DNA from: Phaseolus vulgaris
Taxonomy: Eukaryota; Streptophyta; Magnoliopsida; Fabales; Fabaceae
Reading direction: 5' to 3'
Assembly: GCF_000499845.2 (NCBI RefSeq)
Contig: NC_023751.2
Coordinates: forward strand, 7,963,835-8,027,834
Length of the DNA: 64,000 nucleotides
Shown piece by piece: positions 1 through 13,745 of this stretch. Position 1 is the first letter of the stretch; every line of letters begins with the position of its first letter. The notes beneath the pieces are model-generated. The model had not been told where the DNA came from and ran no database searches. It saw only the letters and a list, made by a program, of their open reading frames with translations. A program made the position numbers and the translations under genes.

Positions 1-433
1 TATGCTTTAACTAAAAACTTGTAGGTTTTTGCATAGAGTCTGTATCACTGAGGGGAAGGAAAATATGTACCAAAAAAAAAGAGCACTATTTACAAATGCG
101 GTCATTTACCAATACCGCATTTGTAAATGTGAATTCGCTATTTACAAATGCGGTCTTGGTAAATGACCGCATTTGTAAATAGTGATTTATGAATGCGGTT
201 TTTACCAAGACCGCATTCATAAATCCTAAACCCCAAACCCACTCCCTAATTCAGAATAATATACAAATGCGGTTACCTAAAATGACCGCATTTGTAAATG
301 TGATTTATGAATGCGGTCATAGGACCGCATTTGTAAATTCCAGATTTACAAATGCGTGTTGATCAAATGCGGTTCTATGACTGCATTTGTAAATTTAAAA
401 TAGCCGCATTTGTTTAACTTATCTGCACTAGTG
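1..433. mobile_element. Right end of a CACTA-like (En/Spm) DNA transposon, partial
   Basis: Many short copies, in both orientations, of a motif built on ATTTACAAATGCGGTC and its complement fill about 85-415. The stretch ends at 426-433 with CACTAGTG, which includes the TAGTG terminus typical of CACTA transposons (CACTA...TAGTG). Dense inverted subterminal repeats close to the tip are the usual transposase-binding arrangement in this superfamily. The left end and any transposase lie outside the window, so the 3-bp target duplication cannot be tested. The motif density is seen directly; the CACTA assignment is inferred from the terminus and the subterminal repeats. Confidence 0.6.
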
Positions 434-565
434 TATCGAGGACTTTGATCCGATGTGTGTTTGGTGTTAGTCTTTGTTGGGACTTGATTATCATAGTTAA
501 AGTATTTTAGAAAATGTCTCATATTTAGTTATGACTTGTTGTGTGACTAAATTTGGGTTCATATG

Positions 566-1733
566 TGTATCGTCCCGAGGCGTTGACCAAAAGTCAAAGT
601 CAAAGTCAACACGTGGTGGTACCGCTCGAAGGCCCCAAAGAAGGGAAAGAAAGTCAACAGGTTGACCGCTTGGGACATCACCAGGTTAAGGCGTCGCCTC
701 ACAAAGGCGTCGCTAGGTAAAGGCGTCGCCTAAGAAAGGCGTCGTCAGGCTAAGGCACCGCCAGGTTAAGACGTCACCAAGTTAAGAAATAGTCAAAGTT
801 AAGACATCGACGGTGTTACCCCCCGATACCCATGGGCAGGAAAAACCATGGAGGGGTAATACCGTGAGGAAGTCTCGGGCCCCGGAGGCTCAGAACAACA
901 ATGAAGAGAAGAAAAAAGGTGGCTTCAAAGCCACAAGTTCTAGTACCAGCAGGGGGTAACCTGACTCGTGAAGTACCCGCGCCACCGCTGGGAAACCCTT
1001 GGACAGATACGACCCATGAGGAGGCCACGCCTAGGGGAGAACCACGTGCATGATACGAGAGAAAGGTAGATACCCTCCCAAGGTGAGTGACTAGAGGTTG
1101 GGGTGCACGAGTTGGCACCTAGGAAGTCACCCCACGCGCCAGAAGCACTTCGAGGAAAGAGGGCTCACACAATGGAATAACCCTAAGTTGGGTTGCGGCG
1201 CTGAGGGACCCTCTGCGTAGAATAACGATCAAGTCAGAAGAGCACGTGGCAATAAGTACGTGCTCATTAAATGTTTTAGTGAAAATTTGCCAAGGTACGC
1301 GCTAATTCAATTAAGATTCGAACATTCCAAGGAATATTTTTATACGCTTTCAATGCGCTTTAACGCGTTTTAAACACGAGAGATGTATAAAAAAGGACCT
1401 TGGGGCATTTGAAAAGGATTCGAGTTTTGACCTAATTATCGCAGTTTTACACAGAGCACAAACCCTAGTTGTTTTCGCTGCGCACCCACTGTGTGCACAA
1501 GGCAATTAGGGCAACACAGTTTCAGTCACTCAGTATAGTTTTCGACCACCTTCAGAGGGTGTGTCATCTTTGATGTTTCTCGCTAGCTGACTTGATCGTC
1601 AGAGTGCAAACGGCCGCGAGGGCGCCCCTTTGTTCACTTCTTTTCAAGTATTCACAGACGGAGCAGAACGAAGGTGCCCTAGCTCGTGAGGACAAGCCAT
1701 GCACAAAGACGACCATGTCAACCGGCGAGAACA
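566..1733. mobile_element. Solo LTR, 1168 bp, with 5-bp target duplication ATATG
   Basis: The segment starts TGTATCGTCCCG and ends GGCGAGAACA, so it has TG...CA ends. It is flanked on both sides by ATATG (561-565 and 1734-1738), a perfect 5-bp target duplication. No gag-pol lies between two LTRs, so this is a solo LTR left by recombination. It is GC-richer than its surroundings. A cluster of AAGGCGTCGCC-like repeats lies at about 690-780, and the GACTTGATCGTC block near 1590 is the kind of sequence found in the 3' part of plant Ty3/gypsy LTRs. The family is inferred; the boundaries and target duplication are seen. Confidence 0.85.
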
Positions 1734-1738
1734 ATATG

Positions 1739-4700
1739 CATGATAAATGGGACATGATATAGATATATATATAGATGATGATATATGAGGATGATAAGGA
1801 TAATGTATATAATGGTATTTGCATGATCATAATCTTCAAATTAAATATTTTTAATGTTTAATATTTATGCAAAATTTATAAAGTTCATTTTTCATTCGTT
1901 ATAGGGTAACATGAACAAGATTCTCTTTATCACACACGCATATTGTACCACCCTTATTGTACATGAACATAAAAAAATACATCAAGCTTAATCACTAACA
2001 ACATTGACTATGTATTTATTCTCAAAATAAGAAATGATGGATTTAGATACGAGATTGGAAATCGAGACTTCCCAATCTATTAAGATCTGTAATTGAATAT
2101 GAAACTATTTTTACAATACAAATTCAAATATTGAAAAAAGTACTATTTATATAAAATATTTCATAAATTTAAATAAATTAAATATCATACTTAATAAAAA
2201 CAAAATTTATATCAAATTCAAATATTTATAATTAAATTGGTTGATTTATTCTACAATTCAAACACAAATTATAATAAATGACAAATGTTGGTGTTTATTT
2301 TTTAAAAAAATAGATGGCAATGTTTAGATCCATTTTTGTAAAAAACTCACTTTATAATATTTGTAGTATTATTTAAAAATTATTTTTATTAACATTTTAG
2401 AACCGTTTTTACCGTTTATTGTTTATCCTTATTAATATATATTTTTTTAAAATTTTATTATTTATAAAATTAGCATATAATTTTAGCATCCTAAAAATTA
2501 ACAAAAAATATTAATTTACAATTTTTCATAATATTATTTATTTAATATTCTCAAAAAAGATTAGACACATATATAAGTTTGTTTCTCCTAATAAATGTTA
2601 TATTAATAATAATGTTAAAAATTATAATTTCATGCAATGATAGTATAAGTGTAAGGAATTAATTTATGCAGTGTATGATAAGCTTATTGATTATTATAAT
2701 ATTATTTGTTAAAATTGTACCAAATATGATTTTCACTTAAAAAATGTATATATGTCTGTTAAATTCAATTAGGGAGGGTAAGCTTGATGATTAGGTAAAT
2801 TTTTATTTTGTATTACAGTAAATCCAATGATTTATTTATTTATTTTAATTTATTAAAATTAAATTTAACATAATCAATTTAATAAAAAATAATACAATCT
2901 ATTCACTATATTTTTTTTGTCTACGAACTAACTACAATACGCTGCCACATCAGCAATTAAGCACACAAAACACATTTATCCTCATGTCATTCTCAGTGTA
3001 TAGGGACACCTTCTAGACCATACGATTAAGATCCAAATTATCCACTCAGAATATATTTTATTTAAAATAAGAATGTATATTTGAATTATCTACTCAGACA
3101 AGTTGATTTTTATTCCATTTATAATTGAATTATTTAAAAACTTTAGATTACTTCAACTCTTATTGTATTTGGAAATGCGTTATTTGATTAATACAACCTC
3201 GAGTAATATATTAAAAAAACTTTACAAATTAATTTTAATTTATAAAAAAAATTCTTTTATATTTTCTCCTTGAAAATCTTTATGGACTCTTGAGAATATT
3301 AACCTTTTACTTTTACTCTTTACTATTCAACTTTTTATATGATTTAAAACAAAATAGACATTTTAATATAATTATTCCATTAACTTATTGCTTATTAATA
3401 AATTACATATTATTGTTTTCGCCTGCTAAATATTGCATGTGTTATTTTATTTTTCTATGATTTTTTTTAAGTTTGACTTCAATTTTTATAAAATTTGAAT
3501 TTTGATAGTTAATCAACTTATCATATATATTTTTTTTAAAATGGTTAACACAATTCTCATTTAATTTCACATTCATCACACCAGCTTAATAAATAAAATA
3601 TTATTTAAAAATAACATAATTTTAAATTATATGTAGTCTTATTAAATAGTTGATCTAAAGAGTGAATAGTAGCTTAAAAGTCAATAATATATATTGAAAC
3701 TCTTAAATAAGATTCTTTAATCACTGTACATATTTCATTATTGATTTTATCCTCATCAATATATCTCATTATATTATCTATTTTTAAAATTTTAAATTTC
3801 TTTAAAACCAGTTAATTACCTGTAATAAAAATGTACGTATTATAAAATTAATTTATTTTATAAATATTTATTTAAAAAATAATAATTATTTAATTTTTGT
3901 TATTATAAGAAATTAGTAGATACAAATGCACATGTACTTTCACTAATAATAAACAATTTTAATTGTAATTTTAGTCCTTATGTTTTATAAATTTTATAAT
4001 TTAGGTTTATAACTTTTTTCACAATTCATAATTTTATTTTATTTTTCACAACTTTAACCCCTTAAATTTTAAGTTGTATGAACTTATTATTAATAAATAT
4101 ATTTTTAAAAACATAAAATTTAACAAAATTAAACAAATTTATAAATAAATAAAACTAAAAAATCAAAACCATCTTAAAGACTAAGAAAAAAATAATACAA
4201 ATTTTGTAAAATATAATGAGCAAAATTAAGTCTAAAAAATATCTACTAAATGTTTTTTTTTTACGTAAACTAATCTCTATGATAGTTTTCTAAAAAAAAC
4301 AGCCTTTAAAATTAGTCAATATTTCGTAATAATAGTTCAGTAGTCCAAAATACCCATGATAGAACAAAAAATCTATAGCAAAATTAACCTCAATTATTTG
4401 AGATAAACAAAATGATAAAATCTAAAGTTGAACTATAACAATAACAACTAAGAAGTACTACCAAATAACAGTTGAATTTATAACTTAAATTTTGAATGTT
4501 TAATTAAAACAATAGTAAGCATACAAAAATTAAACAATTATTTTATTTTGTGATGAATAAAAAAATAAATTAGGTTGATTACTTGGATATTTTTGAAGAA
4601 TAAAATAATAATAAAAATATACATAGATACATTCCGTCTAAGTTATTACTATTTGGATATAAGAGTCACCATCCAGGCGCCACATAAATCCACAATAATC

Positions 4701-4840
4701 TATAATTCCCGGGTTACAAGCATTCATAAATCTCAAACTCTGCATTTTGATTGGACCACCAACCAGGTTAATTGCGGCATTATTACCAGCAACTGAGTTT
4801 GGCTTTTCCAGACGTCATCCTTCAAATACTTAGAACTTTC
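1739..4840. other. AT-rich intergenic region upstream of MSL-A
   Basis: This is very AT-rich sequence with no open frame resembling a known protein. It presumably contains old, unrecognisable transposon sequence and, at its right end, the MSL-A promoter. An ACGT-core element (GACGTC) lies at about 4812-4817, just before the presumed leader, but no TATA box can be assigned with confidence. Confidence 0.6.
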
Positions 4841-4849
4841 ACCAATCCT

Positions 4850-5412
4850 CACAATTTTCTTCTTCCTTCATTCAGGAGGATTATATCCTAATGTTTCTCA
4901 TAACTGCTTGCGTTTCTTCTTTCGTCAAATTCTCTTTTCTTCCAGGAACCCTGGATTGTTTTCTGTAACATCATTCAGGTTCGTAGATCTCAACTTTTAC
5001 TCAATTGTGTACTGTTTATCCCTGTCGAAGGTTCCTGAATTAAGTGGCGGTTAAGAACTCACACGGTTATCTTGTTATAATTTTGAGGCGAAAATCTAGG
5101 GTTTTGTTTCTTGCTTTTCTATTTCTTTTTTCATTTGTATTGTTTTTTTAAAGTTAAATTTATCTCAATTCATAGGATAGGACTGCGATTAGTTCAGTTG
5201 CTGAGGATTTGTCTAAGATAAAGATTGCACTGATTTGTTGATTTTTTCTTTTCTTTTTGCTAATGTTATTGTTTGTTTTCTTGCAGAATTTATTTTCCAT
5301 CTACTTTTAGAAATTTTGTATTTTGGTTATTTCATTTTTGAGAAACTGAAGCATTGGTAAGGAAGGTTTTCAACTTTGAACTGATTACATTAACTTGTAA
5401 GACAATTTCAAG
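4850..5412 (+). promoter_or_regulatory. Probable 5' leader of MSL-A with a leader intron
   Basis: A pyrimidine-rich segment ends with the donor-like CATTCAG|GTTCGT at 4978/4979. An acceptor, TTTTCTTGCAG, ends at 5286. The next exon (from 5287) carries the ATG at 5413. This gives a non-coding first exon (start uncertain, about 4850), a roughly 308-bp leader intron and a second leader segment at 5287-5412. It is inferred from splice consensus only. Confidence 0.5.
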
Positions 5413-8400
5413 ATGCTCTGCCCAGGCTCAACTCAATTGTCTCTAGACGTTGGGCTCAACAGTAATATTGGATTCTGTAGTTTTCATCCTCATGTAAGCT
5501 GATATTTAGATAATTCCCTACAGTTTTCTATTCAAATCAAAGAAATGCTGAATTTTATTTCATCATTTGACAGAACCGAAGGATGGTTGGTCGATTACAT
5601 TTGGTCACCATAAATGTTTCACCCTGGAGCTTGGTATTCATGCATAGTCTCTTTTACCTTTTCTCTTTCGTTTATGTTTGATGTTTCCTAACTTGGGTTG
5701 CACATGAGACAGTTATTTTTTAATAATATTCTGATTTGATCAAATTTTTGGAATTTAGGCAAAATGTGCACATTTTGTTTGATATTATGCAGAGCTAAGC
5801 CATTTATATACTTATCTTCTTTTGCATAAGACATCAAGTCTATAAGCTTGGCCAACTTAGTCTGTTTTAGTACAGGTGTCAAAATAGCCTAAACCCGAAA
5901 AGATTAACAGGTGGAGCCAAAACTGATCTGCGCCCCTTTTGGCCTGATCCATGTAGTCTGCAGTCCATATGGGATTAGGTTGGGCCAGTCTTAAGCATTG
6001 GATTGGACCAGGTCTAAAAGAATCATGGTACTTTATAAAGTCAAGCCTGACTGAGTCCACATCTTTTACATCTTAACCCATTGGCCAGAGATGAGCCACC
6101 ATTTTCACACCACTCGTTTGTATAGCTGATTAGGTTCCCACATTCTAGAAATAAACTTGATTGATTTTGTTTTGGATTTCCTTTCGATGACATTTAAATA
6201 TGTAATAAATCACTTGTAAAGAGTGACAAAAGATATACCAGGTTTAAGTTTTAGAACCCAATGCCAGCCCAATTAGCTGAGACTCGAGACTCGTTGGGTG
6301 GGTCATTGGCCAAAATTTGGTCTCAAGCATAGCATCCCTACTCTTTGTATACATGAATTTTTTTTTTTCTTTTATATGTGTTAATATTGATTGTTTTGAT
6401 TTTATCTAAACCTCTGGAGATATTTCTTTTGGAAATAACAGAAACAAGACTCTTCGGCTCTCCATCTTTTAAGTAGACTACATGCCCCAATAAGGCACGT
6501 GCCTTCCAAATGTAAAGTTTTCATATGTCGGTCTGTCTTAATACCAGGTGGAGGGAGTGAAACTCCTCTCATGAAATCTGCCGGTGTTATTTTAACAAGG
6601 TTGGCTTCTCTCTTTGTTAATCTAGAAAGGTTCCCCAATTTAGTGGATATGTATGCTCATACCTGTATATGGTCTCTTACTTTTCTTATCTTTTGCTTTT
6701 TGTTGTAAAATTTATGTTAACTTACCTTTATGTTTTGCTAGAGTAGTGTCACATGTATATACAATTATGCTTATGAATGTTTATTATAATAAATTCCAGG
6801 TTAATGAATAAGTTTGTAGTTATGATTCAGAAGTGTATAATCAGATAAATTCTAACAACACACTCTTCTCTATTGGTTGAAATTTGGTCCCAAATTTTAT
6901 TTAGTGAACCTCTTTGATGATTTTGTACTTTCTAATAAATTTCAACTAATGAGAGTCTCAGGGAGACTGTATCCTGAATAATATGTTGGAAAGTGTGTTC
7001 CTAGCACTCTTCATATTTATATATCACAGGTAAATCATTATAGGTTCTTTTATTACTTGCTCATTTTTTTTTCACTCTAGTTTAAACCATCTGTTTGTTT
7101 TCAGTCTTCTAGTGCCTAATACAGGTGCATGGTGGTTAAACAACCCTCCTGTCCTGTCTGATTTTTTGTCTCTATTTATTTAGCTTTTTGTCATGTTCTG
7201 GAGTATGTCAACCTGTCAAGTGATCTGTTTCTATTTTATCTTTTAGGGGTGAACATACATATAAATTGACATTGACTGTGGACCTACCTAGACTCATATT
7301 GATTTGTATATGTATATGAACGTGTAAAGAAATCTGAAAGAAGATGTTATGATATTTGTAATTTGTATATCTGAAGGATCACGATTAACCGGTTCTGATT
7401 TTCTACTATTCTTGTTGGTTCTCTCTCTTAATCTTTTATTTAATACATTACTCTATGGAAACATGATTTATTTTTAGATATTTATTCAGGTCATATGATG
7501 CTTTACAAGGAAATCCTGTTTTGCTTCGATTGATCCCAGCCCTTGGTATCATTGCCTTTGCTGTTTGCGGTCTTGAGCCACTCCTTCGAATCAGCAGGGT
7601 TTTGTTCCTTCAAGTAAGTTACCTTTAATTTTTTAATTATTCATTTATCCCAGATCTGATTGATTAATATGAATAATACCTTTTCTGATTATGAAAAAAA
7701 TATATTTTCAGAGGACTGACAGCACTTGGAAGAAAAGTAGTTCGCGGTATGCTATGACATCCTACTTTCAGCCATTGTTGTTATGGACTGGGGCAATGCT
7801 CATATGCAGGTTTGAACACTTACAGTAGAAAATTTTATATAAGAGTTTTGGGATTGAACCAGAGTTTGTCGCACATAACCCTAACATAAGCCTAAGCCCA
7901 AACTGGGAGTATCCGCCATTTAACAAACTACTTCAGAAATTTAACACATAATAATCTGGAAACGGTTTCACATCCGATTTAAGAAAAACACGCTTAACTG
8001 ACCAGTACATCTCCCAAGAAGTTATCATATAATTATTTGTTTCAGGGCATTAGATCCAGTAGTCCTACCATCTAAGTCCAGCCAGGTTGTGAAGCAGCGG
8101 CTTCTGAATTTTGTGAGATCTTTGTCAACCGTGATTTCATTTGCGTACTGTTTATCAAGGTATTGATATAATTTGTTATGATTTTTCTGCTTGTACTAGA
8201 CATAAATACATAGTGATTCTATTACTTTTTTTTATTTTTATTATTAAGTGTTTTGGATCCTGCACAGTGGTTATATCATAATTTTTTTTTTTCAGTTTAA
8301 TTCAACAAGCACAAAAATTCTTTCTAGAGGCAAATGACTCCACTGGTGCAAGAAATGTATGTTTCTATTACATATTACTATTGTTTGTTCTTGTCATTTT

Positions 8401-10652
8401 TTAATTTTTAGATCAATAACACGATGTACTAGTGTTTGTTGTTAGAACATTTGAACGAAGCCTTAGTTTTCTTTAAAATAAAAATAAAAATTTAGAACAT
8501 ATACTCAAATGTATATAAGGAAATATAGAATTAATCTTAATCAACTTCTCATTTAGGAAAAATTTGACTGACAGGTGGGATTTGATTTTGCTGGGAAGGC
8601 GGTATATAGTGCTGTTTGGGTTGCTGCCGTGTCGTTGTTCATGGAGCTTTTAGGTTTCTCCACACAGAAGTGGTTAACTGCCGGTGGTTTGGGCACTGTA
8701 TTGCTCACTCTAGCAGGTCGTGAGGTACAACACTGTTTCTTTTATATTGACGCCCATTATGGTTTGTACTGGATAGTTTTTTGTTCACTGTATGTTGTGA
8801 ATCCATAGCTATATCAACTTGATCAAATTCTGCAAGAGTAAGTCTTCTAGGGGTATAGTTAGTAGTCATTTTCAATCAGTATTTTGTATATAAAAAATAA
8901 TTATTTAATACTCTTGTTTGCTATTTTCATTCTAAGTTCACATGTTTGTGATTTAATCCAGATATTTACAAACTTTTTGTCAAGCATAATGATCCATGCA
9001 ACTCGGCCATTTATTGTGAATGAGTGGATTCAAACAAAAATTGAAGGATACGAGGTTTCTGGCACAGTTGAGGTTTGTATATCTAACCTAATCAGAATGA
9101 AATTTTAAAAGTGTAAGAAGGATCATGAAGTATCATGGTGGTCCATTGAATATGTTTTTTTCTTTTTTATTTATCTCCACAATCATTCGACAATAGAAGA
9201 ATTATTACCATGCTAAGTTGTGCAACTTCAATTATGTTTTATTCAAAATTGTTTATTCTCTAGCATGTAGGGTGGTGGTCACCAACCATTGTTAGAGGCG
9301 ATGACCGCGAGGCAGTTCATATTCCTAACCACAAGTTTACTGTAAATGTTGTGAGAAATCTGACTCAAAAATCTCATTGGCGTATCAAGAGTTACATTGC
9401 TATCAGTCACTTGGACGTTAACAAAATTAATGTGAGCATTATTTGATCTGACTCTGATATGCATTTTTTAATGTGAAAGCTTATGCTATCTATGTACCCT
9501 TTACTTCACGCAGAATATTGTAGCTGATATGCGCAAGGTTTTGTCCAAAAATCCTCAAGTAGAACAGCAAAAATTGCATAGAAGGGTCTTTTTGGAGAAT
9601 GTTAATCCTGAAAATCAGTCTCTTATGGTTTGTGTCCGTTTTATTAATTTGTTTGCATGACACAAGTAGTTTTTAGTTTGCAAAATTTCATGTTTTCTGC
9701 TGGCGTACATTCTCTTACTATAGGTTCTCTTGCAGATATTAATATCTTGCTTTGTGAAAACTTCTCATTTTGAAGAGTACCTCTGTGTTAAGGTAAAATG
9801 ATGTCATGTTTATGGTGAAAACTTTTTTCTAAATCGTCATTATTCTTTATGATCATAATATTTTTTTTTTGTAACATTTTTTATATGTAAAAATAGGAGG
9901 CAATACTTTTGGATCTACTCAGAGTTGTCAGTCATCATCGAGCCAGACTAGCCACTCCCATCCGCACAGTTCAGAAAATATATAGTGACACTGACTCGGA
10001 AAATATACCTTTTGGAGACACAATTTTCACTCGATCTAGAGCTGCAAATCGCCCATTCCTACTGATAGAACCACCATATAAAGTTAATGGTGAAGATAAA
10101 GTTAAACCCTCAACCCGTGCAACTCGCACAAACGAGGAAAAAGATTCCAAGATTGATGAAACCATGGCAAGTGACTCCAAAGTAGACGAGAATTTTGGAT
10201 CAACATCTACCCCTTCAACCGATGTAAACAACTCTAGGGATAAATCCAAGTCATTTTCTGAATCACAGGCTAAAAGGGAAAATGCAGTAGATGAACGAAA
10301 GGGAAGTACAGTTCCCGTATCTAGAAACCTGGCTCAAAGTGCTGTGCCTGAAACCTCACCTGTTGCAACCCATGAGACCACTTCTGCTACTTCTTCACAG
10401 TCAAAGCAAGATGAAGAGAAATCTTCTGTCTCTTCGTCATCAGTTAGACCTTCATTGGAAGAGAACATTCTTCTTGGGGTTGCCTTAGAAGGCTCAAAAC
10501 GAACTCTTCCAATCGAAGAAGAAATGACTCCATCTGCTATGCCCCCGGACTCACAAGGATTTGCTGTCCAACGGAACGGTGGTGGACCTCCTGCTAGCAA
10601 GGATAAGAAGGATGGTCAGTCTTCATTTCCAACTGGTAAACAGAATGACTAG
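5413..10652 (+). CDS. MSL2/3-like: MscS-like mechanosensitive channel, MSL2/MSL3 type (MSL-A)
   Basis: Thirteen coding exons join in phase: 5413-5493, 5574-5633, 6442-6599, 7490-7613, 7712-7809, 8046-8159, 8296-8356, 8575-8724, 8962-9072, 9264-9431, 9514-9627, 9736-9792 and 9897-10652. They encode 683 residues, close to Arabidopsis MSL2 and MSL3 (about 675). Residues 1 to about 100 form a variable, transit-peptide-like N terminus. Hydrophobic segments follow (for example [18 protein letters not shown] and [18 protein letters not shown]). The MscS pore helix lies in [18 protein letters not shown], and the beta domain begins [17 protein letters not shown], continuing through [12 protein letters not shown] and [15 protein letters not shown]. 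The last exon is a long polar Ser/Lys-rich tail with a conserved [19 protein letters not shown] block. In Arabidopsis these proteins sit in the plastid envelope and relieve hypo-osmotic stress; that role is inferred here by family. The reading frame is intact throughout. It is the upstream member of a tandem pair with MSL-B. Confidence 0.95.
5875..6340. mobile_element. Possible old hAT-like MITE in MSL-A intron 2
   Basis: Between coding exons 2 and 3, one end reads CAGGTGTCAAAATAGCC and the other, on the opposite strand, TAGGGATGCTATGCTTG. Both resemble hAT-type termini, and the interior is GC-richer than the rest of the intron. The flanking 8-mers match only weakly, so the assignment is tentative. 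Confidence 0.3.
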
Positions 10653-13600
10653 ATTAGTAGCTAAATTAAGCCAGATTAGAAATTCATATTTCAGTATATA
10701 TTTTCGATAGAAGTTAAAATGATCCAGCTGTCTTTTATAAGTTGGAATTATGCATTGTATTCTCCCAAATTACCCGTGTATGTACATAATTATCAATTCA
10801 TGGTTCACATAACTTTCAGAATCTCTGAATGTGAATAGTCCTTATTGTGGTTTGTCCCCACTCCGATAACAGGCAAAGGTAAATCTAACTAGCATTTGAT
10901 TTAAATTATGGTTTATAATTTTATAGGTGAATGCAAAGTTGAGTTAGAATTCTTAATTCTTAGTAGTAGTATTACAAATCAAATTTTTGGGAGTAAAAAT
11001 TTCCTTAAGACATTAACTTTTTAAGCTAGAAATGTCGAAACACATGTGGAAGGAGGATATGATCGAAATTAGTCAAAAATCAAATTTGTTTCCGCAGCCG
11101 TGAATCACATCTTCTGATTCACCAGAACAGTTGTGAATTATGTGTTTGTCGGTGAAGAAACTGAAATAACTGTGAGTTTTTTTCTTTAAAAAAATATTCA
11201 GAGTTCATAAGTAATCTCATTTCTAAAAAACTAGAAAAAAAAAACATGTATACATTTTATTATATTAAAAAATATATCATTTCATTATTTTTATGAATAA
11301 TTAATTAAAACATAAAAAATAGTATAATTTAAAATGCCTATTGATATATACATTTTATATATGTTTGAATAGTATTAAAAAATTATATAACCATTATTTA
11401 TTTATTTTTAATTATTTTGAAATAAAGAAAAAATATTCAATTACTTATTTTATTAAATAAATAAATTATATTTTTATTTACTAAAAAATAAAATTATTCA
11501 ATTAAAAAATTATAGCAAAAGAAATTATCAAATAATATATTTTCTTTTATAAGTCAGGTTGTTAAATTAATCTTACCGTCTATGTAGCACGAACACAAAT
11601 CTAACATAAATCTATATATAGCATGAATATATGCATAATATCTAAAATGTAGGATAAGATGATACAAATCTATATATTATATAATTATAAATTATATAAA
11701 TTGACAATAAAGATTAAAATATACTATTTTTTTAGTAAAAATATATTTTTTATGACTGGTTTAAAATGATTTATTTTTTATTTTATAATCATAATAAAAT
11801 TTTATATAATAAATTTAAGTTTTTTATTTTTTTAAAATTATGTTAGACCCGTACTAAAATTATCATAAATCTAATAAATATTTTTTGAATTTGACATTTC
11901 ACTAATACATGTTCTATGAATATTATATAAAATGTTAGTGTTTGATACGTCTCTTCGACATGGATAAGAGAGTGTCCGAATCTCATAACTCAGAGTACTT
12001 CTAACGCACACGAATGATGTGTACAACGTTTATTCAAGGTACTACTAATTGTGTTTCGGTTCATATACAAGAAATTACATAGAGTTTATCTTTCCCCATT
12101 GTTCAATTTTCTAGTGCACTGTCTATGTATTTTTTAATCAACTTTTCGAAATGTGAAAAGAAACACCCTCATATTAAAAATGCTATGAAAAAAATAATTG
12201 AAATTATATTATTTACACTCTTCATCCTTTGTCTTTTAACATTAAAATGTTGTGCACCTCGAATTTTCCCCCATGTATATGACCGTTATAATTTTACCGT
12301 TTATTTTTCTGGTGGTATTTGTCGTTACATAATGAATATTAGATTACCATTTACGTCATAAAACTTTAATATTAATGTATTGTTTTTTAATGTGTATTTT
12401 GCATTATAAAAAATCCTAACAGTCTAGATAAATCTCATAATTTTTAAAATTCAATCATTTCGTACATAAGATAATGACAGTTAGCTTAATAAATAAATTA
12501 GTAACAAAATAATACATAAGGATAGGAGCTTTCAGGTGAGACCCACTTAAGAATTCAAATAAAAGTATTGAATTGGAAATAATAGATATTGAGAAGAATA
12601 AAAATAAGTTATTTATACTAAGAAAATTATCTAAGCATCTAAAAGGATATTCCTTGTTAAATATACTCTTAGACCTTCGCTAAAGAATATCTTATCATCA
12701 TTGAAAAAAAATGCTGTTTGATTAATTAGAAAGTACTAAAAATATACAATTTTAATATGTCAACCAATTACGAATTAACAATAACAAAAATAATACCTTC
12801 TGAAATATAATACCTTCTGAATGAAGATATTTAAATCGATTTTTACGAGTTAAAAAAGAATATAAAATTAAATAACATTTTTAAAGTGTTTAATATGAAG
12901 TTTTTTTTCCTTCTAAAGACAAGTTAAAACTTACATAAAAAAATTCACTATGTGTAGAAGCGTCTAGGTCCTCTGTAAGAGATTTCGAAAAATGATTAGG
13001 CTTTGGACAAAGGGAACCTTTAGGTGGTTTCCGATTATACCAAGAACAAAAACAATGATAGAGAATTGAGAAAAAGAAACAAACTGCATATATTATTCAT
13101 CCATAAAATAATATGTCAATACTCTATTTATAAAGTACTAAAGATTATAAAATTCTAATAAAATTTTAACTAATTAAATAAATGATAAAATCCTGATAAA
13201 ATCCTAATAAAATACTAACTAATTAAATAAATAATTAATTTCAAATAAAATCCTAAGTAATTATATCCTAAAACTTTAGGATATAACACACTGCGGCCTA
13301 GTAATATTTCTTGATGTAGTGTTATTAAACAGTAAATAAAGAGCACGGAATAACTCGTGATCATATACCACTTTTCTTTCTTTTTCTTTTTAAGAAAAAG
13401 GTTTATCGCTGAATTATTGCTGCATAAAGAAGGTTCGCGGTTCGTGTGCTGATAGAAACCTCTTGATTTGGAAGAGTACAAATTTCCGTTTCTAACTATT
13501 CGCGATTGTTCCATTGCCGAGAAGAGGATTATTTTCTTTTCTTCGCTCCCACGTCTTCGGAATCTTATCAGTATCAGACATCAGCGTATCTCTCTGTTCG

Positions 13601-13745
13601 AGCCCGTTAGAAACATTATATTTATTTGCACTGACGACTCACTGAGACCTTCTTCTATTCTCTTTGCGTCTAACATTATCGGGTTTGTCTCTCGTGCAGG
13701 TGAACTAGGCAAAAGTTAAAGTAGTTTCGGTTGTTTGTTTATACG
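10653..13745. other. Intergenic region between the two MSL genes
   Basis: The first 200 bp or so are probably the 3' UTR of MSL-A. The rest is AT-rich with no credible coding sequence. The less AT-rich stretch at about 13390-13745 probably holds the promoter and leader of MSL-B; a CTCGTGCAG|GTGAAC sequence at about 13692-13706 could be a leader splice site. I see no complete transposon here. Confidence 0.5.

Noticed and set aside
816..1118. 100-codon minus-strand open frame
   Set aside because: It falls inside the GC-rich solo LTR with resolved boundaries and matches no known domain.
9971..10600. Open frames antisense or out of frame in the last MSL-A exon
   Set aside because: They are shadows of the long Ser-rich coding tail.
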